From NCBI GenBank assembly GCA_910588595.1, contig CAJUQU010000024.1, forward strand, positions 1-24,582: a stretch of 24,582 bases of DNA. Direction: 5' to 3'. The translations under genes were made by a program, and so were the position numbers. The DNA comes from an uncultured Lachnospiraceae bacterium. GTDB lineage: Bacteria > Bacillota_A > Clostridia > Lachnospirales > Lachnospiraceae. This document shows, one piece after another, positions 8,092 through 15,108 of this stretch. A model generated the notes under the pieces. The model was not told the DNA's origin. It did no database searches and saw only the letters and a program-made list of their open reading frames with translations. Numbering within the stretch: position 1 is the first letter of the stretch; each line of letters begins with the position of its first letter.

Positions 8092-8120
8092 ATAATACAT
8101 ATGTTCTACTCATTTGTCAA
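8092..8120 (-). promoter_or_regulatory. Promoter of HTH-Uma2 / dprA-like operon
   Basis: Minus strand TTGACA (8115-8120), 17-base spacer, TATTAT (8092-8097): perfect -35 and five-of-six -10. AT-rich alternating sequence around the -10 includes the palindrome ACATATGT, a possible operator for the HTH protein the operon encodes. The transcript start would lie about 20 bases before the ribosome site. Confidence 0.75.
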
Positions 8121-8214
8121 CCGTTTTATTTCTGTTTTGTTTCCATTTTATTTCCTTTTGTCCGCTTCAGTATCATATATAACATATTTGCTAAGGATAC
8201 ACATGTGGGCAGGG

Positions 8215-8243
8215 AAAAGACTCCCAGCAATACCTGGAAGTCT
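8215..8243 (-). terminator. Rho-independent terminator after metallophosphoesterase gene
   Basis: On the minus strand AGACTTCCAG and CTGGGAGTCT form a stem with one mismatch around a 6-base loop, followed by TTTT. It lies 11 bases after the metallophosphoesterase stop, which ends the two-gene unit. Confidence 0.7.
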
Positions 8244-8253
8244 CAATCATTCG

Positions 8254-9132
8254 CTACCATACCGATATCTGCATTGGCTCACCTGCCTGCCCGTCACACA
8301 GCTGTTTCCCTGCAGGCAGCAGAACCGTCTGCGCGATAAGCTCCCTCGCCACATAGAGCATACTGTCTGCCCTGGCACTCATACTCCACTTGACCAGCGC
8401 CATCCCCCCCTGTTCGATCTCGATACACGTAATGCACCGAGGATGGACACAGCTGCCTGTATTATAATAGAAAGACGGTTCAGCCGGCATTACAGGGCGG
8501 TGCGTGTGACCCGTGATCAAAATGCGCCTGTTTTCAGAAGCCCAGCGGTTTAACTTTGTCTCACACTTGTTTTTCACACGATAGTTCTTTGCCGCGCTGG
8601 TCGGATCCAGCACACCCATATTTTCCAAAGGTCTCCACACATATCGTACCAGAAAACATGCGATCCGCCAGAAAGTCGAGTTGAGCAGGCTTGCCTGGTG
8701 CCCATGTGTCAGATACAGGGCGCGCTGCGGCATATTGGCAGGATACAGTATGATACTCTCGTAAAATGGAAACGGAACTGACGGCTGCTTTTTCTTTTTC
8801 ACCATATCGTGGTTTCCATAGATCAGATATAGCCTATTTTCTCTGTATAGCCGCATAAACAGATCAAATACATCATCATGAACCTCAATGATCGTCCTCA
8901 TGCTGCGGTTTTCCCAGAGTTCATCTCCATCCCCAAGTTCAATATAGGTAAACCCTCTATTGATGTAATATTTTACCGCTGCCAGATACAGATGCTGATT
9001 TTTCAAAAAATTGTCCGAGGATGTTCCAACGCCTCTGTGACAGTCACTCATCAGCACATATCGGGAGCGATACGTGAGCGGCAGAACCGGAGCATCTATA
9101 AAAGCATGCTCCAGTCTGGAAGATACACTCAT
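8254..9132 (-). CDS. Metallophosphoesterase (calcineurin-like)
   Basis: A 292-residue two-metal phosphoesterase. All core motifs are present: D-x-H as SDCHRG (Asp30, His32), GDGDELWEN (Asp68), GNHD (107-109), HGH in LTHGHQ (143-145), and GHTH in ITGHTHRP (208-211). The arrangement with the HGHQ block resembles the UDP-2,3-diacylglucosamine pyrophosphatase-like branch, but a Gram-positive host lacks lipid A, so the substrate is unknown. No signal peptide is evident. The start overlaps the stop of the DUF4474 gene by 4 bases (ATGA), so the two are co-translated, and a terminator follows. This pairing suggests a joint role, perhaps at the membrane where the DUF4474 protein is anchored. Confidence 0.9.
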   Translation of the reverse strand: MSVSSRLEHAFIDAPVLPLTYRSRYVLMSDCHRGVGTSSDNFLKNQHLYLAAVKYYINRGFTYIELGDGDELWENRSMRTIIEVHDDVFDLFMRLYRENRLYLIYGNHDMVKKKKQPSVPFPFYESIILYPANMPQRALYLTHGHQASLLNSTFWRIACFLVRYVWRPLENMGVLDPTSAAKNYRVKNKCETKLNRWASENRRILITGHTHRPVMPAEPSFYYNTGSCVHPRCITCIEIEQGGMALVKWSMSARADSMLYVARELIAQTVLLPAGKQLCDGQAGEPMQISVW

Positions 9133-10064
9133 AGCCGCCCCTTCTTACAGCATCTTTTCCGGCAGCTGCGCCTGTTCCTATGGCAGTGCCTGTGATATCG
9201 GCGCATCCTGAGCAGCTTCCTGAAAGCCACCGGCAGAAAATAGTACAGACACAATACTCTGTCCTCTGTACACTGGAAAGGTCTCGTGACCCACAGATAC
9301 AGCCTGCAGAAAATCTTGTTCTTCCACTGGGAAAAACGGCGCCAGAAACGTGTGCACAGCTTGTAATGCTTCTTTACTGAACAGGTGAAGTTCACTGTCA
9401 CGCAGAAACCGTTAACCACAAAATCCTGCTCTGTGTATCCTGCACCGCTCAGCGCGTTCACAAATGCGCTCTGCATTCGCCTGTCCGTGAATCTGATCGT
9501 CGCCTTCATTTCCAGCTCGGACGGCCATACAAAACATCCTGGGAAAAAGGCTGTCAGCCACCAGTGTGTCTGCGTGACCTGTACACAGCCGCCATTTCTG
9601 CCGCAGAGCGTAAACGAACATTTCAACAGTTCCTCGTCGGATGCCGCTGTAAACAGGGTCGTCTTATACTCCTTTTCGGGGACGATCCCATCCGCATGGT
9701 AGATCCCGATCTCCGCCCCTGCATTGATGCCATACTGCCCTTTCCAGAACTCGATCAGCCAAGTCCTGCCATTATGATCAAAATATACTGGCAATGAATC
9801 GAACACCATCTGAAAACGCGGCGCCATATAGTCGTAGAACCAGGTATACCCCGCCTCCCGCTGCCACGCGTCCAATGTGCTGGAAAAGAAACCGTATTTG
9901 TCATGATAACAATAACCGAACGGTCTGACGATCTCGTCTACCTTGCAGCATTTGTGGCACTGGTCCATGCACCGGATCCTGCAGACAATCTTCTTCTTGC
10001 GCCACCAGAAGAAAACACTGCAAAAAAGTGCCATGAGTAATAAGATCACTAACAATAGATACAT
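9129..10064 (-). CDS. DUF4474-domain protein, membrane-anchored and Cys-rich
   Basis: A 311-residue protein with an N-terminal membrane anchor (residues 2-21, MYLLLVILLLMALFCSVFFW) followed by WRKKK, so the body is probably cytoplasmic. A Cys cluster follows (C28, C32, C36, C39, C40: pattern C-x3-C-x3-C-x2-CC). The central part fits DUF4474 as I recall it: PFGYCYHDKYGFFSSTLDAWQ, AGYTWFYDYMAPRF, YFDHNGRTWLIEFWKGQYG, AGAEIGIYHAD. The function of DUF4474 is unknown to me. The last 40 residues are rich in Arg, Lys, Cys and His (RRYHRHCHRNRRSCRKRCCK), which could bind nucleic acid, acidic lipid or metal. The ribosome site is weak. It is translationally coupled to the metallophosphoesterase. Confidence 0.8.
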   Translation of the reverse strand: MYLLLVILLLMALFCSVFFWWRKKKIVCRIRCMDQCHKCCKVDEIVRPFGYCYHDKYGFFSSTLDAWQREAGYTWFYDYMAPRFQMVFDSLPVYFDHNGRTWLIEFWKGQYGINAGAEIGIYHADGIVPEKEYKTTLFTAASDEELLKCSFTLCGRNGGCVQVTQTHWWLTAFFPGCFVWPSELEMKATIRFTDRRMQSAFVNALSGAGYTEQDFVVNGFCVTVNFTCSVKKHYKLCTRFWRRFSQWKNKIFCRLYLWVTRPFQCTEDRVLCLYYFLPVAFRKLLRMRRYHRHCHRNRRSCRKRCCKKGRL

Positions 10065-10089
10065 AAGTCATATTCCAATCTACTATTTT

Positions 10090-10118
10090 ATTATAGTTTA
10101 TGTCGAAATATGACTAAA
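10090..10118 (-). promoter_or_regulatory. Weak candidate promoter of DUF4474 / phosphoesterase unit
   Basis: Minus strand TATAAT (10090-10095) preceded at 17 bases by TTTAGT (10113-10118), a poor -35. It lies 26 bases before the DUF4474 start codon. Confidence 0.4.
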
Positions 10119-10179
10119 CGTGTAAAATTTTCTTTATTTCTTGGTAAATGCTTTCCGTCAGATATGCAAAGTCCCCTCC

Positions 10180-10208
10180 TTGACTTCGCACTACCCTTAT
10201 AATATAAT
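10180..10208 (+). promoter_or_regulatory. Orphan plus-strand promoter in a 337-base gene-free gap
   Basis: TTGACT (10180-10185), 17-base spacer, TATAAT (10203-10208) on the plus strand, close to sigma-A consensus. No plus-strand gene follows; the next feature is the 3' end of gatB on the other strand. The rest of the gap (10065-10401) holds the DUF4474 promoter candidate, this promoter and the hairpin at 10360-10395. A 78-codon minus frame at 10091-10327 has no ribosome site and is not called. A small RNA of roughly 180 bases is possible. Confidence 0.45.
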
Positions 10209-10359
10209 ATTCCGAAAAGTAAGTCATTCCTGATCAGCAAAGTGAACCCGAAACACAAAACAAAAGAAAGGAAACCACGAAATGCTTTCCCACAGATGAC
10301 ATACGCCGAATAGCTTTGCTCTATCATGTTGAAGACGATTTTGAAATCCGCTGATTTTG

Positions 10360-10395
10360 CGCCGCAGAGAAAAAGAATCCTATTTTCCTGCGGCG
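10360..10395 (-). terminator. Hairpin after gatB, candidate terminator
   Basis: Perfect 8-base arms CGCCGCAG (10360-10367) and CTGCGGCG (10388-10395), with inner GAAAA/TTTTC pairing that extends the stem. It lies just after the gatB stop on the minus strand. The T-run after the stem is missing on both strands, so it may instead protect RNA 3' ends or act with Rho. Confidence 0.45.
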
Positions 10396-10401
10396 TGAAA
10401 A

Positions 10402-11832
10402 TTATAGTAGTTCCCTCAGGATCTGATTGACTGACGCAGGGTCCGCCTTGCCCTTCATCGCCTTCATGGTCTGTCCCACGAGGAATCCGATCGCCTTTTC
10501 CTTGCCGTTTCGGTAGTCCTCCACGGACTGCGGGTTTGACGCGATCACCTCGCCGATCGTCGCTCTGAGCGCACCCTCGTCGTTCACGGTCTTTAAGCCC
10601 TTTTCCTCCACGTACTGCTCCGGATCGATATTCCCGGCAAACATCACCTCAAACACTTCCTTGGCGACGGTCAGGTTCACCGCCTTGCTGTCCACGAGCC
10701 GGATCAGCTTCGCGAGATTTTCCGGGGAGAAAAGGATCTCCTCCGGATCCATGTTCTTTTCCTTTAACAGCCTGAGTGTCTCGCCCATCAGCCAGTTTGA
10801 CACCTTTTTGGGCTGACCGCAGATCGCCACAGTCTCCTCAAACAAATCTGCCATATGCTTCGAATCCGTAATGATACCGATATCGTACTCCGGTATGTCA
10901 AACTCTCTTCTGTAGCGCTCCATCTTCTCCTCCCGAAACTCCGGCTGGCTGTCCCTGATCTGCTTTATCCACTCGTCACTGATGTAGACGGGGACAAGAT
11001 CGGGATCCGGGAAATATCGGTAATCCTGCGCGTCCTCCTTGGAGCGCATCGCGTAGGAGTACTCTTTTGCGTCGTCCCACCGCCTCGTCTCCTGCACAAC
11101 CTGCTGCCCCGACTCCAGCAGGTCGATCTGCCGCTCGCGCTCACCCGCGATCGCGTGTGTGATCGCACGGAACGAGTTGAGGTTCTTCATCTCCGTGCGC
11201 GTGCCAAATCCCGCTGCACCCACTTCCCTGACCGAGAGGTTCACGTCCGCGCGCATGGAACCTTCGTTCAATTTGCAGTCGGATGCGCCGAGATACTGTA
11301 TGATCATGCGCAGCTTTTCGAGATAGGCGATGACCTCCTCCGCGCTGCGCATGTCCGGCTCCGACACGATCTCGATCAGGGGCACGCCGGAGCGGTTGTA
11401 ATCCACCAGTGAACAGTCCTCCCACTCGTCGTGGATCAGCTTCCCGGCGTCCTCCTCCATGTGGATCTCATGGATCCCTATGGACTTTTTCCCCGCCGCA
11501 GTCTCGATCTCCACATGACCGTCCCTGCAAATCGGCAGGTAGAGCTGGCTGATCTGGTAATTCTGCGGGTTATCGGGATAAAAATAATTCTTCCTGTCAA
11601 ACTTACAGCACTGTGTCACCGCACAGTTTGTGGCGAGTCCGACCGCCACCGCATAGTTCACGACCTGTCTGTTCAGCACGGGCAGCGAGCCCGGCATACC
11701 TGTACATACCGGGCAGGTGTGCGTGTTGGGCGCCCCGCCGAACGCGGTGGAGCAGCCGCAGAAGATCTTTGTCTTCGTCGCAAGTTCCACATGGACTTCC
11801 AGACCGATCACGGTCTCATATTGTTTTGCCAT
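10402..11832 (-). CDS. gatB: Asp/Glu-tRNA amidotransferase subunit B
   Basis: A 476-residue GatB, the kinase and tRNA-binding subunit of GatCAB, which phosphorylates Glu or Asp on misacylated tRNA(Gln)/tRNA(Asn) before amidation. The N-terminus MAKQYETVIGLEVHVEL is the family signature. The zinc site appears as CGCSTAF...THTCPVC (around residues 25-43), and EIHMEEDAGKLIHD with DYNRSGVPLIEIVSEPD (around 125-165) are catalytic-cradle motifs. The C-terminal helical/YqeY-like tail ends ADPASVNQILRELL, so the gene is full length. AAGGAGAGGG precedes the start. It lies 87 bases after gatA; a hairpin follows the stop. Confidence 0.97.
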   Translation of the reverse strand: MAKQYETVIGLEVHVELATKTKIFCGCSTAFGGAPNTHTCPVCTGMPGSLPVLNRQVVNYAVAVGLATNCAVTQCCKFDRKNYFYPDNPQNYQISQLYLPICRDGHVEIETAAGKKSIGIHEIHMEEDAGKLIHDEWEDCSLVDYNRSGVPLIEIVSEPDMRSAEEVIAYLEKLRMIIQYLGASDCKLNEGSMRADVNLSVREVGAAGFGTRTEMKNLNSFRAITHAIAGERERQIDLLESGQQVVQETRRWDDAKEYSYAMRSKEDAQDYRYFPDPDLVPVYISDEWIKQIRDSQPEFREEKMERYRREFDIPEYDIGIITDSKHMADLFEETVAICGQPKKVSNWLMGETLRLLKEKNMDPEEILFSPENLAKLIRLVDSKAVNLTVAKEVFEVMFAGNIDPEQYVEEKGLKTVNDEGALRATIGEVIASNPQSVEDYRNGKEKAIGFLVGQTMKAMKGKADPASVNQILRELL

Positions 11833-11866
11833 TGTTCCCTCTCCTTAACCTTTCATTTGAAATCAA

Positions 11867-11886
11867 GTATCGAGTATCGGGTATCG
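11867..11886. repeat. 7-base tandem repeat in gatA-gatB gap
   Basis: Three tandem copies of GTATCGR (GTATCGA, GTATCGG, GTATCG) lie in the 87-base gap between gatA and gatB, upstream of the gatB ribosome site. Confidence 0.7.
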
Positions 11887-11919
11887 CACAAGCCGCAATG
11901 CGGCATACTTGTCGCGATC

Positions 11920-13359
11920 TCAGCCCCCTCTGTTCTGTTCATAGGTGTACGCCGCCTGTATCAGCCTCTTTTCCTGAAAACTGTCCGCGATCAGCTGCAG
12001 ACCGATCGGCAGCCCCCCGGAATCCGTTCCGCACGGAACCGAGATCCCCGGCAGCCCTGCCAGGTTCACGGATATCGTATAGATATCCCCGAGATACATT
12101 TTCAGCGGATCCGACAGGCTCTCCCCGAGCTTCGGCGCAGTCGTGGGCGCCACCGGTCCGAGAATCAGGTCATACTTTGCAAAGGCGTCATCGAATGCCT
12201 TTTTGATCATCGCCTTCACTTTCAGCGCCTTGAGGTAATAAGCGTCATAGTACCCGGAGCTGAGCACGAACGAACCGAGCATGATCCTGCGCTTCACCTC
12301 CGCGCCAAAGCCCTCGGAGCGCGTCTTTTTGTACATGTTGTGAAGCCCCTCGCACGCATCAGTCCTATGCCCGTATTTGACACCATCAAAGCGTTCCAGA
12401 TTCGAGCTTGCCTCCGCCGACGCGATCGTGTAATATGCCGGGATCGCGTACTCGACGAGGCTCAAGTCAAACATTTCGACGACAGCCCCCCGCTCTTCCA
12501 ACACCTTCGCCGCCGCCAGCACCGCCTCCTTCACTTCCGCGTCAAGTCCCTCGCCAAGATAATCCCTCGGAATCCCGATCTTCATGCCGCTGACATCATC
12601 GACCAGCGCCGATGTGAAGTCGGTGTCCTCCCGCCTGACCGATGTCGAGTCCTTCGAGTCATGCGACGCGATCAGCTCGAGCACCGCAGCGCAGTCCGCC
12701 ACATTCTTTGTCAGAGGTCCGATCTGGTCGAGCGAGGAACCGTACGCGATCAGCCCATAGCGCGAGACCGTGCCGTATGTGGGTTTCAGACCGACCACGC
12801 CGCAGAACGATGCCGGCTGTCTGATCGAACCGCCCGTGTCTGAACCGAGCGCGAAGAAACACTCGCCCGCCGCCACTGCCGCCGCGGAACCGCCCGACGA
12901 GCCGCCCGGCACATGCGCCGTGTTCCACGGATTCCTGGTCTCGCCGTACGCGGAAGTCTCCGTCGTGGAACCCATCGCAAACTCGTCCATATTCGTCTTG
13001 CCGATGATCACTGCACCCGCCTTCTCGAGACTGACCACCGCCTCCGCCGAAAATGTCGGCACAAAATGCGCTAACATTTTCGAGGCGCAGGTGGTGAGCA
13101 GATCCTGTGTGCATATGTTGTCCTTGACCGCCACCGGAACGCCCGCGAGCAGCCCTGTCAGCTCCCCCTTTTCAATTTTTGCCTGCGCTGCCGCTGCCGC
13201 CCTCATCGCCTGCTCCCTGTCGATCGTCACGTAGGCATTGATGTCCTTCTCCCGCGCATCGATCCTTGCGAGCACCGCCTCCATGGCATCTGTCGCAGTG
13301 ACCCTGCCCTCCCTGATCGCCGCGGAAAGCTCCACGGCACTGTATTCTAAAATATCCAT
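11920..13359 (-). CDS. gatA: Asp/Glu-tRNA amidotransferase subunit A (amidase)
   Basis: A 479-residue GatA, the glutaminase subunit of GatCAB that releases ammonia from glutamine and channels it to GatB. The Ser-cis-Ser-Lys triad is at Lys79 (AVKDN), Ser154 (PGGSSGGS) and Ser178 (SDTGGSIRQP), the same numbers I recall for Staphylococcus aureus GatA. Length and the C-terminal block (ISVPCGTDSGGLPIGLQL) are normal. GGAG lies about 8 bases before the start. It is separated from gatC by an Rpn nuclease gene with its own terminator, so it may need readthrough or an internal promoter; only a weak candidate (TTGCAT, 17 bases, TTTAGA) is seen upstream. Confidence 0.97.
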   Translation of the reverse strand: MDILEYSAVELSAAIREGRVTATDAMEAVLARIDAREKDINAYVTIDREQAMRAAAAAQAKIEKGELTGLLAGVPVAVKDNICTQDLLTTCASKMLAHFVPTFSAEAVVSLEKAGAVIIGKTNMDEFAMGSTTETSAYGETRNPWNTAHVPGGSSGGSAAAVAAGECFFALGSDTGGSIRQPASFCGVVGLKPTYGTVSRYGLIAYGSSLDQIGPLTKNVADCAAVLELIASHDSKDSTSVRREDTDFTSALVDDVSGMKIGIPRDYLGEGLDAEVKEAVLAAAKVLEERGAVVEMFDLSLVEYAIPAYYTIASAEASSNLERFDGVKYGHRTDACEGLHNMYKKTRSEGFGAEVKRRIMLGSFVLSSGYYDAYYLKALKVKAMIKKAFDDAFAKYDLILGPVAPTTAPKLGESLSDPLKMYLGDIYTISVNLAGLPGISVPCGTDSGGLPIGLQLIADSFQEKRLIQAAYTYEQNRGG

Positions 13360-13440
13360 ACACAGTCTCCAATCCGAAAAACCGCCGCCGCAGTTCTTCT
13401 AAACACCCTTTAACTTCATCATGCAAATATGGTTTTGCAC

Positions 13441-13458
13441 AGATCCCTGCAGGGATCT
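13441..13458. repeat. 18-base perfect palindrome upstream of gatA
   Basis: AGATCCCTGCAGGGATCT is a perfect palindrome in the gap between the Rpn gene and gatA. It could form a cruciform or a protein site. It adjoins a GC-rich structured block (13470-13550). Confidence 0.7.
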
Positions 13459-13503
13459 ATTCAATCGAGTAGGGGAGCGACCTTCTCCACTGCTCGCCGC
13501 GCG

Positions 13504-13543
13504 CCCCGTGCGCCGCCTTGCGGCTTAGTTCCTCTGCACGGGG
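13504..13543. other. GC-rich nested stem-loop element between rpn and gatA
   Basis: Outer arms CCCCGTGC (13504-13511) and GCACGGGG (13536-13543) enclose an inner hairpin GCCGC-CTT-GCGGC (13512-13524). The block is much richer in G+C than its surroundings, lacks a convincing reading frame, and lies next to an 18-base palindrome and a terminator. It looks like an intergenic repeat element or structured RNA; I cannot name a family. Confidence 0.5.
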
Positions 13544-13551
13544 CTGCGCAG

Positions 13552-13577
13552 AAAAAGGGACTCACAGAGAGTCCCTT
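13552..13577 (-). terminator. Rho-independent terminator of the Rpn nuclease gene
   Basis: On the minus strand AAGGGACTC and GAGTCCCTT form a perfect 9-bp stem with a 5-base loop, followed by a run of Ts. It lies 27 bases after the Rpn-family stop codon and should end transcription before gatA. Confidence 0.85.
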
Positions 13578-13604
13578 ACCTGATAACATCTTTCTGCAAA
13601 GGTA

Positions 13605-14603
13605 TCAGTGATCAAGATCCACACCATGATCTGTCAAAACCTTTCTAATCTCTTCCTCGCTTGTACTCATTGCCTGCGCGATCATAACCAGACTTGCCCC
13701 CACCCTGTAAAAATTGATGATAGCTTCTTCTTTCGCTTTGCCGGAACCCATTTTTTCGCCTATTCTTTCACCTTTCTCCAATAATCCCTGCCCTAAATTG
13801 CACATCACTTCCACTTCCTCTCTTAACCCCTTGTCGATGTCTATGCCAAAATCATCTGACAGCATCCAGAACCGTTCCCTGTTATTCAACTTCACTGCAA
13901 ACAGCGTATTGAGCATCCTGCACAGATCCCTGCTGTCTGTTTCCTCCGGGCTGCTCTCCGCCGCTTCCTCCGGCTGACCTGTTATACCCGCAATCACAAT
14001 GTTTACCAAATCGGTTCCCCCGGTCCATCTATATTTTCCATACAGGGTATCCTGCACTAAATGAATATGGTTCACACTGTTGTTCTCCATGTTCGCAACG
14101 ATCCAGATAGAGTACACCTTTACCATGTCATCGAACTTCATATGTTCGAATTCCCTCTGTTTCTGTGCACTGATCAGCCTGCACGCATAAAAAACGGCTC
14201 GGTTGGACAGCTTATAACCTGTCGGTTGATCCTTCTGCATCTCAACATTGATGATGATACCATATACTCCTTTCGAATCGCCGGAAGTCTTTACTTTAAA
14301 CAGGATATCATATCGCAACAATCCCTCGTTGTCCTCAGCATTCTCTGTATTGAGGCCTGTGATTCGCTCTCCTTTCGCTCTGTTTGTATGCCCCTGGTCC
14401 ACGGGAACTTTACTGATATAGACTTCACCTTCTATCAACTCCGCAATGTCCTTCACATGCATCCCTTTGAACGCTTCCACGGTCTTTGACAGAATAAAGG
14501 CAAGTACCGTCTTATACCCCAGCGCTTTCTTTGCCCGCTCATCATACTGCATGGCAAGCTCCCATGCAGCTTCTGCAGCCGTGCTGTTTATCTCTTTTGT
14601 CAT
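13605..14603 (-). CDS. Rpn-family recombination-promoting nuclease / PD-(D/E)XK transposase-type protein
   Basis: A 332-residue member of the Rpn/PD-(D/E)XK nuclease family transposase group. The catalytic pattern is visible as RYDI (Asp99) and IINVEMQ (Glu121, Gln123), after the family N-terminal part VPVDQGHTNRAKGERITGLNTE. YGKYRWTGG and DLCRMLNTL follow, with a C-terminal charged helical tail (SEEEIRKVL). RpnA-type proteins cut DNA and raise RecA-independent recombination; some relatives are called transposases, but no terminal inverted repeats were found here. AGGAGGAG precedes the start. The gene sits between gatC and gatA, where a continuous gatCAB order is usual, with its own extended -10 promoter and terminator, so it behaves as an inserted cassette. 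Confidence 0.88.
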   Translation of the reverse strand: MTKEINSTAAEAAWELAMQYDERAKKALGYKTVLAFILSKTVEAFKGMHVKDIAELIEGEVYISKVPVDQGHTNRAKGERITGLNTENAEDNEGLLRYDILFKVKTSGDSKGVYGIIINVEMQKDQPTGYKLSNRAVFYACRLISAQKQREFEHMKFDDMVKVYSIWIVANMENNSVNHIHLVQDTLYGKYRWTGGTDLVNIVIAGITGQPEEAAESSPEETDSRDLCRMLNTLFAVKLNNRERFWMLSDDFGIDIDKGLREEVEVMCNLGQGLLEKGERIGEKMGSGKAKEEAIINFYRVGASLVMIAQAMSTSEEEIRKVLTDHGVDLDH

Positions 14604-14677
14604 TTACTCCTCCTGACATGCATTTTATCCGTTTTCAGCGGATTCCCAATGTAACACAGACCCCTCTATGCGTTTAT

Positions 14678-14707
14678 ATTATAGCATGCCAGAAACTGTT
14701 GATGCAA
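14678..14707 (-). promoter_or_regulatory. Promoter of the Rpn nuclease gene
   Basis: Minus strand TGC-TATAAT extended -10 (TATAAT at 14678-14683), 18-base spacer, TTGCAT (14702-14707). The leader contains a small hairpin ATCCG-CTGAAAA-CGGAT before the ribosome site. Confidence 0.6.
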
Positions 14708-14736
14708 TCGGACTTTACTTATATCACCTATATCTT

Positions 14737-15030
14737 TCACTCAAAAGTTTTCGGCACCATGAACATATTGTCCTTCACGCCGGGCGCATTTCTCAGCGTT
14801 TTCTCACTCTCATCACCGTTTGTCACCACATCCTCGCGGAACACGTTCTGCACCGGAAATACATGTGACATCGGCTCGATGCCTGTCGTGTCAAGCTCCG
14901 CCAGCTTGTCGATATAGTCGAGCATCTTTCCCATGTCCTTCTTTGCCTGTTCCCGCTCCTCGTCCGAAAGCTCCAGCTTGGCGAGGATCCCTACATACTC
15001 GATCGTCTCATCCGTAATCTTATCTGCCAT
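14737..15030 (-). CDS. gatC: Asp/Glu-tRNA amidotransferase subunit C
   Basis: A 97-residue GatC, the small clamp that wraps around GatA and joins it to GatB. Family features are the N-terminal ETIEYVGILAKLELSDEE helix and the C-terminal LRNAPGVKDNMFMVPKTFE segment (usually LR-x-D-x-P/APG...-F-x-VP-x). AGGAGGA lies 6 bases upstream. It is preceded by aspS with a 78-base gap filled by a tandem repeat, and is followed by the Rpn gene and not gatA. It is under the T-box promoter upstream of aspS. Confidence 0.95.
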   Translation of the reverse strand: MADKITDETIEYVGILAKLELSDEEREQAKKDMGKMLDYIDKLAELDTTGIEPMSHVFPVQNVFREDVVTNGDESEKTLRNAPGVKDNMFMVPKTFE

Positions 15031-15046
15031 ATTGTCCTCCTGGTTC

Positions 15047-15084
15047 TATATTCCATGTTTTATATTCCATGTTTTATATTCCAT
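15047..15084. repeat. 14-base tandem repeat in aspS-gatC gap
   Basis: About 2.7 tandem copies of TATATTCCATGTTT (15047-15060, 15061-15074, 15075-15084 partial) fill the gap between aspS and gatC. The ends carry inverted 8-base arms GTTCTATA (15043-15050) and TATAGAAC (15084-15091). Confidence 0.85.
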
Positions 15085-15108
15085 ATAGAACGCCTGCCCC
15101 TGGCGTTT

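Noticed and set aside
7687..8553. 288-codon plus-strand frame
   Set aside because: It covers the antisense of the Uma2 gene, the promoter, the terminator and the 3' end of the phosphoesterase; composition is Ser/Pro/Arg-rich shadow.
10091..10327. 78-codon minus-strand frame with a hydrophobic stretch in the 10065-10401 gap
   Set aside because: No ribosome site before the ATG, and it overlaps the DUF4474 promoter candidate.
10321..10422. 34-codon plus-strand frame after the orphan promoter
   Set aside because: No ribosome site, and it runs into gatB antisense.
11431..12843. 470-codon plus-strand open frame opposite gatB and gatA
   Set aside because: It is wholly antisense to two well-conserved genes, lacks a ribosome site, and its His/Arg/Pro-rich protein is typical of a shadow frame in GC-richer DNA.
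13172..13426. 84-codon minus frame overlapping the gatA start
   Set aside because: Its start lacks a ribosome site and most of it is gatA in another frame.
13441..14736. Complete insertion sequence around the Rpn gene
   Set aside because: Rpn relatives are sometimes called transposases, but no terminal inverted repeats or target duplications were found flanking the gene.
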